Shown here one piece after another: positions 57,337 to 64,000 of a stretch of DNA of 64,000 nt. Source of the stretch: Meridianimarinicoccus roseus (GTDB lineage Bacteria; Pseudomonadota; Alphaproteobacteria; Rhodobacterales; Rhodobacteraceae); NCBI RefSeq assembly GCF_003172915.1, contig NZ_QGKU01000032.1, forward strand, positions 1 to 64,000. The letters are read 5' to 3'. Below the pieces are notes generated by a model, which was not told the origin of the DNA, made no database searches, and saw nothing but the letters and a program-made list of their open reading frames with translations. Both the position numbers and the translations under genes were made by a program. Position 1 is the first letter of the stretch. Every line of letters begins with the position of its first letter.

Positions 57337-58269
57337 ATGACAGCACGCCGCCCCCCTTCTGCCAGCCGCCCGCGCGGCCTGCGCCCGCCGCGCCATGCCC
57401 GGCAGTTGGCGCGGTTTGTGGCGCCCGCCCGCGCCCGCCCGGCCGTCTGGCGGTTGGCGCTTGGGCTGGTACTTGTGATCTGCGTGCAAGCCGCCGCACT
57501 GGCAGCCACCTTCACGGCAGTATCGGCGCTGGCTGGGCCGGATGCGGCGGGGCTTTGGACAGGCAAGCTGGCCGTGGCCAGCACACCGGCCAGCGCGCTG
57601 TGGCTGCTGGCAAGCTTCCTGCCGCTGCTGGCAGGTGTCGCTCTCGCCGCGCGGCTGCTGCACAGACGTGGCCCCGGCAGTCTGATGGGCGCGCGCCCGC
57701 TGCGGCAGGCGGCGCGCGGGGCGGGCGTGACCTTCGCGGTCTTCGCGCCGCTACTGGCCGCGACCGTGCTGCTGGGCGCCACGCGGCCGAACCTGCCGCC
57801 CCAAGTCTGGGCGCTTGCGCTGCTGCCGGGGCTTGCCGGAGTGGCCGTGCAGACCCTCGCCGAAGAGACGCTGTTCCGCGGCTACCTTATGCAGCAACTC
57901 GCCGCTCGGGTGCGGAGCCCGCTGGTTTGGGCCGGGCTGCCCGCGCTGCTGTTCGGACTGCTGCACCTCGATCCGGGGCGGCTGGGGGCTGCCGCGCCGC
58001 TGATGGTCGTGGGCGCGGTGCTGTTCGGGCTTGTGGCCGCCGACCTGACCGCGCGCTCAGGCGGACTGGGGCTGGCCTGGGGGATGCATTTCGCCAACAA
58101 TGCGGTCGGGCTTCTGTTGCTTGGCACGCCGGGCAGCATCACCGGTCTGTCACTGCGGGTCAGCACGACAGGTCTGGAAGATCTGGCCACCGCTCCAATG
58201 TTGCTGCTGGTCAGCACCTTGCCGCTGGTTCTGGCATGGCTGATCCTGCGCAGCCGCCTGCCGGACTGA
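57337..58269 (+). CDS. CPBP family intramembrane metalloprotease
   Basis: 310-residue membrane protein. The CPBP (CAAX protease/bacteriocin-processing, Abi) motifs are present: EETLFRGYL (Glu-Glu and Arg), FGLLHLDPG (His) and GMHFANNAVG (His). About seven membrane segments follow an Arg/Pro-rich N-terminal tail. Substrate unknown; such proteins can release prenyl tails or act in bacteriocin or envelope functions. The ATG at 57337 gives MTARRPPS. Divergent from ilvD, 128 bases apart. Confidence 0.86.
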   Translation: MTARRPPSASRPRGLRPPRHARQLARFVAPARARPAVWRLALGLVLVICVQAAALAATFTAVSALAGPDAAGLWTGKLAVASTPASALWLLASFLPLLAGVALAARLLHRRGPGSLMGARPLRQAARGAGVTFAVFAPLLAATVLLGATRPNLPPQVWALALLPGLAGVAVQTLAEETLFRGYLMQQLAARVRSPLVWAGLPALLFGLLHLDPGRLGAAAPLMVVGAVLFGLVAADLTARSGGLGLAWGMHFANNAVGLLLLGTPGSITGLSLRVSTTGLEDLATAPMLLLVSTLPLVLAWLILRSRLPD

Positions 58270-58325
58270 TTGCAATTCCGGCCTGCCGGGCTTATCTCGG
58301 CGCAAACCGTCGCAAGGCAGGCCCG

Positions 58326-59267
58326 ATGAACTGGATTTCCAACTACGTTCGCCCCACGATCAACTCGTTGTTCTCGCGGCGGGAAGTGCCGGAAAATCTG
58401 TGGACAAAATGCGACAGCTGCGGAACCATGCTGTTCCACCGCGAACTGGCCGACAGCCTGAATGTCTGCATGAACTGCGGGCATCACATGAACATCTCGC
58501 CGCGCGATCGCTTCGACCGGCTGTTTGACAACGGGATCTACAGCGAGGTCGCGGTTCCCGCGCCGCTGGCGGACCCGCTGCAGTTCCGTGACCAGAAACG
58601 CTATCCCGAACGGATGCGCGCGGCGCAGAAGAAGACCGGCGAGACCGAGGCGATGCTTGTGGTAGAAGGCGAGATCGGCCGATCCCCCGTCGTGTCCGCC
58701 TGCCAGGACTTCGCCTTCATGGGCGGGTCGATGGGCATGCATGTGGGCAACGCTCTTGTCGCCGGAGCGGAACGCGCGCTGAAGCGGCGCACCCCGTTCA
58801 TCGTCTTCGCGGCGGCCGGCGGCGCCCGTATGCAGGAAGGCATCCTGTCGCTCATGCAGATGCCGCGGTCCACTGTGGCCGTTCAGATGCTTCGCGAGGC
58901 CGGGCTTCCCTATATCGTGGTTCTGACGCATCCGACGACCGGTGGTGTGACGGCAAGCTACGCGATGCTGGGCGACATCCAGATCGCCGAGCCGGGCGCA
59001 CTGATCTGCTTCGCGGGCCCGCGCGTGATCGAACAGACGATCCGCGAGAAGCTGCCCGAAGGATTCCAGAGCGCCGAATACCTGCTGGAGCACGGGATGC
59101 TGGACCGCGTGACCGCCCGTAGGGATTTGCGCGACGAGTTGATCACGATCATCCGCCTGCTGATGCGCCAGCCCCCCGCGATCAAGGGGGAATTGCCGCC
59201 GCCGGGGCCCGCACCCCAACCCGACCCGCCGACCCCCGCAGAGCCCAGCAACGGCGGGCAGCCGTGA
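58326..59267 (+). CDS. accD: acetyl-CoA carboxylase carboxyltransferase subunit beta
   Basis: 313-residue beta subunit of the carboxyltransferase for malonyl-CoA synthesis. N-terminal zinc ribbon with WTKCDSCGTMLF and CMNCGHHMN; then GGSMGMHVGNALV, AAAGGARMQEGILSLMQM, and HPTTGGVTASYAMLGDI. A Pro-rich tail (about 290-313) is a lineage variation. Stop overlaps folC by four bases (GTGA), the accD-folC pair that is frequent in bacteria. Confidence 0.96.
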   Translation: MNWISNYVRPTINSLFSRREVPENLWTKCDSCGTMLFHRELADSLNVCMNCGHHMNISPRDRFDRLFDNGIYSEVAVPAPLADPLQFRDQKRYPERMRAAQKKTGETEAMLVVEGEIGRSPVVSACQDFAFMGGSMGMHVGNALVAGAERALKRRTPFIVFAAAGGARMQEGILSLMQMPRSTVAVQMLREAGLPYIVVLTHPTTGGVTASYAMLGDIQIAEPGALICFAGPRVIEQTIREKLPEGFQSAEYLLEHGMLDRVTARRDLRDELITIIRLLMRQPPAIKGELPPPGPAPQPDPPTPAEPSNGGQP

Positions 59268-60535
59268 CGCAGGCTGGGTCTGACATCCTTCTTGACCGGA
59301 TGATGTCGCTGCATCCCAAGGTGATCGACCTTGTCCTCGATCGGGTCTGGCGGCTGCTGGGCCGACTGGATCATCCCGAACGCGCCCTGCCGCCGGTGAT
59401 CCATGTGGCAGGCACAAACGGCAAGGGATCGACGGTGGCGATGCTGCGCGCCGGGCTGGAGGCGGCGGGCCAGAGCTGCCATGTCTACACTTCGCCCCAT
59501 CTCGTGCGGTTCCACGAACGCATCCGCCTTGCCGGCGATCTTATCGGCGAAGCGGACCTGACGGCGCTGCTGGACGAATGCCTCGCCGCGAACGGGCCGG
59601 ACCCGATCACCTATTTCGAGATCACCACGGTCGCCGCCTTGTTGGCCTTCTCGCGCCGCCCCGCGGACTGGACGCTGCTGGAGGTCGGCCTGGGCGGGCG
59701 GCTCGATGCGACCAATGTGGTGGACAGGCCGGCGGCCTGCGTCATCACCCCCGTATCGATGGACCACGAACAGTTCCTTGGCGACACGCTGGCCGCCATC
59801 GCCTTCGAGAAGGCCGGGATCCTCAAGCGCGGAGTGACGGCGGTGATCGGGCCGCAGCAGGACGAAGCGCTCGAGGTTATCGAAGCGCAGGCCGCGCGCG
59901 TCGGCGCGCCGCTTCTCGTGCACGGCCAGCACTGGCACGTGACGCGCGAACGCGACCGCCTGGTCTACCAGGATGAAACCGGGTTGCGGGATCTGCCGCT
60001 TCCAGTGCTGCCGGGTGCGCATCAGCTGGGCAATGCTGGGATGGCGATCGCGATCCTGCGCCACCTGGGACAACCCGATACCGCGCTGGACGGGGCAGTA
60101 TCGCGCGCGGATTGGCCAGCAAGGATGCAACGGCTCAGCACCCACGCGTTCGCGCGGAGGCACCCGGGACTGGAACTTTGGCTGGACGGTGGACACAATC
60201 CCGACGCGGGGCGCGCCATCGCGGCAGTTCTGGCGGGCCTGCCGCCCCGACCGACTGTGCTTGTGTGCGGGATGCTGAACACCAAGGACATCGGCGGTTA
60301 CCTGCGACCGTTGGCCGGGGTGGCAGAAAGGCTGATCGCTGTTCCGATCCCGGATGCTCCTGCAACTCTTGCGGCGGGCGACACCGCGGCCGCGGCACGT
60401 GCACCCGGGCTGGACGCCATCGAAGCCGACAGCGTCGCCGCCGCGCTGGAGTCGGTCGCACGAGAGACGCCCCATGCGCGCGTACTGATCTGCGGCTCGC
60501 TCTATCTGGCCGGATCGGTACTGGCTGAGGGGTAG
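59264..60535 (+). CDS. folC: bifunctional folylpolyglutamate synthase/dihydrofolate synthase
   Basis: 423-residue Mur-ligase-fold enzyme. P-loop HVAGTNGKGSTVAML, SPHLVRFHERIRL, VGLGGRLDATNVV, VSMDHEQFLGDTLAAIAFEKAGI and LDGGHNPDAG are the complete FolC set. It adds glutamate to dihydropteroate and to reduced folates in the cytoplasm. Its GTG start lies inside the accD stop region, so it is translationally coupled. Confidence 0.96.
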   Translation: MTQAGSDILLDRMMSLHPKVIDLVLDRVWRLLGRLDHPERALPPVIHVAGTNGKGSTVAMLRAGLEAAGQSCHVYTSPHLVRFHERIRLAGDLIGEADLTALLDECLAANGPDPITYFEITTVAALLAFSRRPADWTLLEVGLGGRLDATNVVDRPAACVITPVSMDHEQFLGDTLAAIAFEKAGILKRGVTAVIGPQQDEALEVIEAQAARVGAPLLVHGQHWHVTRERDRLVYQDETGLRDLPLPVLPGAHQLGNAGMAIAILRHLGQPDTALDGAVSRADWPARMQRLSTHAFARRHPGLELWLDGGHNPDAGRAIAAVLAGLPPRPTVLVCGMLNTKDIGGYLRPLAGVAERLIAVPIPDAPATLAAGDTAAAARAPGLDAIEADSVAAALESVARETPHARVLICGSLYLAGSVLAEG

Positions 60536-60551
60536 GGACGCTTTTGCCGGC

Positions 60552-60570
60552 GCCGACCGACAGGGTCGGC
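60552..60570. terminator. hairpin between convergent folC and flgI
   Basis: GCCGACC (60552-60558) and GGTCGGC (60564-60570) pair around loop GACAG, in the 137-base convergent gap. There is no clear T-tract after it on either strand, so it is a weak terminator candidate. Confidence 0.35.
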
Positions 60571-60672
60571 CGCCCGAGTTGCCTCGGCGCCCCATCCTCG
60601 CAGGGACGGCGGGCGACGAGCTTGGAGGCCTGCTTGCTTCGTGCGCGCTGTCGTGTTCCAGCACCGCCGCCG

Positions 60673-61785
60673 CTAGCGAACGATGAACTCCGCGTGCAGC
60701 GCTCCGGCCGCCTTTATGCTTTTGAGGATATCGATCATGTTGCGCGGTGACACGCCGAGTGCGTTCAGCCCCTCGATCACCTCGGCCAGCGTCGTGCCCG
60801 CTGGAACCTCGGCAAGGCCGGTCCCGTCCTCCTCGTTGATGCCCACATTGGTGCGCGGAACGACCACGGTCTGACCATTGGCAAACGGGTTGGGCTGCAC
60901 GACGAGCGGGTCCTCCTGCACGCGAAGGGTCAGGTTGCCCTGCGAAACGGCGACCCGGCTGATCCTCACCTCGTCGCCCATTACGATTGTTCCCGAGCGC
61001 TGGTCGACGACGACACGTGCCTTGCGCTGCGGTTCGACCCTGAGGTTTTCCACCTCGGCGATGGCCCGCGCGGGGCTGCCCACCCGTGTTGCCGACAGAT
61101 CAAAGCGGACCGTTCCCGAATCCAGAGCTTCTGCAACGCCACGCCCGAAGCGTGCGTTGATGACCTGTTCGATCAGCAGCGCGGTGGTGAAATCCGGATT
61201 GCGCAGGCCAAGCCGCAACGACGTGAGGCTGGTGAAGTCGAAATCGACCTCGCGCTCGACCCGCGCGCCGGACGGGATCACTCCCGAGGTGGGCACGCCT
61301 TCGGTCACGGTTGCCCCCTCGCCTTCCGCGGTCGCGCCACCGGCGATCACCGTGCCCTGCGCGACAGCATAGATCTGCCCGTCGGCGGCGTTCAGCGGTG
61401 TCATGATCAGCGTGCCGCCTAAAAGGCTTTTGGCATCCCCGATGGCCGAAACAGTTACATCGATCTGCCCCCCGACGCGCGAAAACGCCGGCAGGCTCGC
61501 CGTCACGAACACCGCGGCGACGTTCTTGGGGCGAAACTGCTCGCCGCTGACGTTAACCCCGAGTCGTTCCAGGATGTTAGCCATGATCTCTTCGGTGAAT
61601 GGCGAATTGCGCAGCCCGTCGCCAGTGCCGTTCAGCCCCACGACGAGCCCATAACCGACAAGATCGTTGCCACGCACACCGTCGAATTCGACGAGATCCT
61701 TCAGCCGGATCTCGTTCGCTACGGCGGCACAGGGTCCGACCATCGCGGCAAGACCCGCGAGCAGAGCGAAGACAAGACGGGTCAT
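60673..61785 (-). CDS. flgI: flagellar P-ring protein FlgI
   Basis: 370-residue periplasmic P-ring subunit that bushes the flagellar rod in peptidoglycan. Signal peptide ending near AAVANE, then RLKDLVEFDGVRGNDLVGYGLVVGLNGTGD, NVAAVFVTASLPAFSRVG, GGTLIMTPLNAADGQIYAVAQG, and the C-terminal MIDILKSIKAAGALHAEFIVR, all FlgI consensus. Its start overlaps the flgL stop by four bases (ATGA), in the order flgK-flgL-flgI. Confidence 0.96.
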   Translation of the reverse strand: MTRLVFALLAGLAAMVGPCAAVANEIRLKDLVEFDGVRGNDLVGYGLVVGLNGTGDGLRNSPFTEEIMANILERLGVNVSGEQFRPKNVAAVFVTASLPAFSRVGGQIDVTVSAIGDAKSLLGGTLIMTPLNAADGQIYAVAQGTVIAGGATAEGEGATVTEGVPTSGVIPSGARVEREVDFDFTSLTSLRLGLRNPDFTTALLIEQVINARFGRGVAEALDSGTVRFDLSATRVGSPARAIAEVENLRVEPQRKARVVVDQRSGTIVMGDEVRISRVAVSQGNLTLRVQEDPLVVQPNPFANGQTVVVPRTNVGINEEDGTGLAEVPAGTTLAEVIEGLNALGVSPRNMIDILKSIKAAGALHAEFIVR

Positions 61786-62792
61786 CGCAGGAACGCGGCG
61801 AGCGACAGGCCAGATACGCGCGCGGTGACGGTATAGATCGTCTCCAGCTGCGCCTGCACCTGCTGCAGAAGCATCGCGGTCTCGTAGGGATCCGCCTCGA
61901 CCAATGCGGCTCGCGCTTGACGCAGCCCGGTCGCCTCGGCCTCGGATCTTGCGCGGGCGGTGTCGATCCGTTCCTGCGAGAAGCCAAGACCGGCGCGCAA
62001 AGCGGTGACCTTGTCGGTGGCGCCGACCAGCGTCTCGCCCATCCGGCTCAGAAGCTCCTTCTGGCCAGGCGTGTCGCCCGCCAGAAGACCGCGATCCATC
62101 AACGCGGTGACCGCGAGCCCGCGCAGCGCATCGCGCAGTCCTGGTTCAAGTGCCGAGATCGCGAGAGTCTCGCGCTCTCCCTCTGCGATATCCAGCCCGG
62201 CCCGCGCGCGGGCGGAGCCGACATAGGCGACTGTTTCGAAGCCGCCGCCCGGCGTGTCAAACCAGGCCCGCGCGGCGGCGTCGATGGCACCGGGACCGAC
62301 AGCGCCGACCAGCGCCGCGTCCAGCGCCGCGAGGATAACCCTGGCCGGAGCAAGCGCCGGACCGTCGGTGGCCTCGCCGGCGAACAGGCTCTGCTGCCCG
62401 ATCCGGGAGTTCAGGGCACCGACAATCTGCTCGAACTGGCGCCCGGCATTGGCTGTGGTGACCGCGAGTTGCGTTGCCTCGCCGCCGGAGGCGACCTTCA
62501 GAAATTCCGGACCCGCCGCCATGAGCGTGTCCTGCAGGCTGGCGAGCGCCGTCTGCTGACCGTCCGCGATGCGCGTGGCGGCAGCGTTGCTTGTCAGGTA
62601 ACCCGCATTGAGCTGCAGGCTGCGGTCCAGCCCTGCCAGCGGTGCAAAGCGCCCGGAAAAGGCGGACTGCAAGTCCGCTTTCTGCCCGGAGTTCAGCTCC
62701 TGCGTCAGGCGGTTCAGGTCGTTCTTGACGGCGACCGTGTCGCGGCGCAGCGTCGTCGCCTGTGCCATGTCCCCGATATTGGCCAGTTTCAC
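61782..62792 (-). CDS. flgL: flagellar hook-filament junction protein FlgL
   Basis: 336-residue hook-associated protein 3. N- and C-terminal helical flagellin-like regions bracket a variable middle: MKLANIGDMAQATTLRRDTVAVKNDLN at the start and RQARAALVEADPYETAMLLQQVQAQLET near the end. Starts with a GTG at 62792, two bases after the flgK stop. Rhodobacteraceae FlgL is divergent from enterobacterial FlgL, so annotation leans on position between flgK and flgI and the terminal helices. Confidence 0.88.
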   Translation of the reverse strand: MKLANIGDMAQATTLRRDTVAVKNDLNRLTQELNSGQKADLQSAFSGRFAPLAGLDRSLQLNAGYLTSNAAATRIADGQQTALASLQDTLMAAGPEFLKVASGGEATQLAVTTANAGRQFEQIVGALNSRIGQQSLFAGEATDGPALAPARVILAALDAALVGAVGPGAIDAAARAWFDTPGGGFETVAYVGSARARAGLDIAEGERETLAISALEPGLRDALRGLAVTALMDRGLLAGDTPGQKELLSRMGETLVGATDKVTALRAGLGFSQERIDTARARSEAEATGLRQARAALVEADPYETAMLLQQVQAQLETIYTVTARVSGLSLAAFLR

Positions 62793-62794
62793 GT

Positions 62795-64000
62795 TCAGAT
62801 CTCCATCAGCATGTCGAGCATCGCCTGTGATGCGGAAATGACCTTGGCGTTGGCAGCGTAGGCCTGCTCGATCAGCAGCAGCCGCTGCATTTCGGCGTCG
62901 CTGTCCACGCCATCGCGCATGAGCCCGTCCGACAGGGCGGAGGCGCGGGCCGAGGCATGGGCAGTTTCCTGGTCGAGCGCATCCCGCGCAATGCCGATCG
63001 CGCTCAGCACGTCAGCGGCCAATCCAGCGGCAGTCCGCAAGCCGGGCGCGAACCCGCCGGATGCGGGGTCGCGAAACGACGACAGGGCATCGGTCAGCCG
63101 GTGCAGTCCCGCGGCTTGCCCCGCCTCGCCGGGCACGGTCGCCCCAAGCCCGTCCCGCAGACGCCATGCGGCGCCCCCCTGTTCCGGATCGGCAGCGACA
63201 TTGAGCGCAAGCCGCCGCGACAGCCCGACCTCGTCCACGGGCTGGAAGGCCGCTCCGGCATCGGTGAGGAGCCCGGGTGCGCCTGGCGCAAGCGTCGGAT
63301 CGACACCTGACGCCTCGAACCTTTCCAGCAGGTCACGCGCGAATCCGTCAAGCCGCTCCTGCGCCATGGGCGCTTGCGCATCGCGCACGTTGAAAAGCCC
63401 CTCGAGCCGCCCGCCGGACAGCAGATGACGATCACGGCCAAGGTCGATCTGCGCACCATTGACGGTAAGCCCGGACAGCGTGCCGCCAGCGAGGCTGTGA
63501 AACTCGGTCACTGTGCCAGTGGTCTGGAAGCCGATCACCGGCGCGGGCCCGTCCATCAGCACCCCGCCTTCCGTCAGAAGGGCAACCACGCCGCGTCCGC
63601 GATCCACCTCGCGAACCGGCACCATTTCCGAGATTCGGTCGATCAGAAGCTGGCGCTGGTCCGCCAGCCCGCCGACGTCGCCGCCGCGCACGGTGGCACG
63701 GCGAATATCGTCGTTGAACGTTTCGAGTTGCGCGAGATCCGCGTTCAGTTGCGCGACGGCCTCGCCGATGGCGGCGTCGGCGCGCCCGCGTTCCAGCTGG
63801 ATCGCGCCCGCTGTCTCGCCGATGCGCGCAACGAGATGGTCGAGACGGCCGACCGCCTGTTCCAGGATCGCACCCGACGCCGGCTCGGCTGCCGCTGCGA
63901 CAAGCGCGGTTTCAAGGTCGGCCACGAGGCCAGACAGCGACGACGGACTTCCCGGCTCCCCGATGACAGCCTGCACCGAAGCGAGGAACTCGACCTGGGC
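62795..64000 (-). CDS. flgK: flagellar hook-associated protein FlgK (3' part; continues past the window)
   Basis: Partial gene: the frame stays open to the window end and reads AQVEFLASVQ before the first internal Met (63976), so the 5' end is beyond position 64000. The 400 visible residues are the C-terminal two thirds of HAP1: DNDIRRATVRGGDVGGLADQRQLLIDRISEMV-like middle region and the conserved C-terminal helix ending LLIEQAYAANAKVISASQAMLDMLMEI. Followed by flgL two bases on. It links hook and filament. Confidence 0.92.
   Translation of the reverse strand, partial: AQVEFLASVQAVIGEPGSPSSLSGLVADLETALVAAAAEPASGAILEQAVGRLDHLVARIGETAGAIQLERGRADAAIGEAVAQLNADLAQLETFNDDIRRATVRGGDVGGLADQRQLLIDRISEMVPVREVDRGRGVVALLTEGGVLMDGPAPVIGFQTTGTVTEFHSLAGGTLSGLTVNGAQIDLGRDRHLLSGGRLEGLFNVRDAQAPMAQERLDGFARDLLERFEASGVDPTLAPGAPGLLTDAGAAFQPVDEVGLSRRLALNVAADPEQGGAAWRLRDGLGATVPGEAGQAAGLHRLTDALSSFRDPASGGFAPGLRTAAGLAADVLSAIGIARDALDQETAHASARASALSDGLMRDGVDSDAEMQRLLLIEQAYAANAKVISASQAMLDMLMEI

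Noticed and set aside
62795-63976. FlgK taken as a complete gene starting at the ATG at 63976
   Set aside because: The frame stays open to the window edge and the family N terminus is missing, so it is partial.

Overview
The window reads as chromosomal DNA of an alphaproteobacterium, most likely Rhodobacteraceae (Roseobacter/Rhodobacter group). The evidence is high GC throughout with strongly GC-ending codons, tightly packed operons with ATGA/GTGA overlaps, an aerobic-type cobaltochelatase (CobN) with CobW behind a cobalamin riboswitch, a bacterial ALDH16-type double aldehyde dehydrogenase, a VPLPA-CTERM-like sorting tail, an mlaA-mlaC pair, and a flagellar flgK-flgL-flgI order. No tRNA, rRNA, phage, insertion sequence or CRISPR array was seen. 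Most of the window is core metabolism.

Layout. 0.1-3.5 kb: complete dTDP-L-rhamnose operon rfbC-B-D-A. 3.6-8.7 kb (minus): deoC, ALDH16-type dehydrogenase, SDR dehydrogenase and FAH-family hydrolase, a carbon-catabolic operon. 9.1-12.8 kb: a 40-residue small protein and smc. 13.0-24.1 kb: cobalamin/cobalt region, with riboswitch, hupE, cobW and cobN, then an 11-bp degenerate repeat, a lipoprotein, a multi-spanning membrane protein preceded by two ATTC-N8-GAAT dyads, an LrgA/LrgB pair, cobO, an FMN reductase and a decayed methyltransferase. 24.1-33.6 kb: divergently split MnmC functions, DMT exporter, lytic transglycosylase, dapA-trmO, a VPLPA-CTERM-like protein, smpB and two rhodanese-type proteins. 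33.7-39.5 kb: glnK-amtB with NtrC-like sites, a class A PBP, and mlaA-mlaC. 39.7-45.5 kb: type I secretion ATPase and adaptor, RidA, DUF482-like GNAT, pterin dehydratase, peroxiredoxin. 45.6-52.3 kb: rsmD, orphan TRAP binding protein, map, sfsA, and a four-gene overlapping run cinA-GNAT-AhpD-OmpA. 52.3-64 kb: heptamer tandem repeat, fadH, a lipoprotein, ilvD, a CPBP protease, accD-folC, and the flgK-flgL-flgI end of a flagellar operon that runs off the window.

Functional links. The riboswitch should shut down hupE (cobalt/nickel entry), and probably part of cobW-cobN transcription, when cobalamin is plentiful; cobO acts later in the same pathway. glnK-amtB is the usual ammonium sensor/transporter pair. 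DeoC releases acetaldehyde, which the adjacent ALDH16 could oxidise.

The most unusual signals are: (i) two exact ATTC-N8-GAAT palindromes, the form described for SqrR/BigR sulfide-responsive repressors, before an unassigned membrane protein; (ii) the deoC-ALDH16-SDR-FAH operon; (iii) the 11-bp phased repeat and hairpin after cobN; (iv) the 12-copy heptamer G-tract repeat; (v) the frameshifted methyltransferase. No wholly new multi-gene system is evident; item (i) is the best candidate for an undescribed function.
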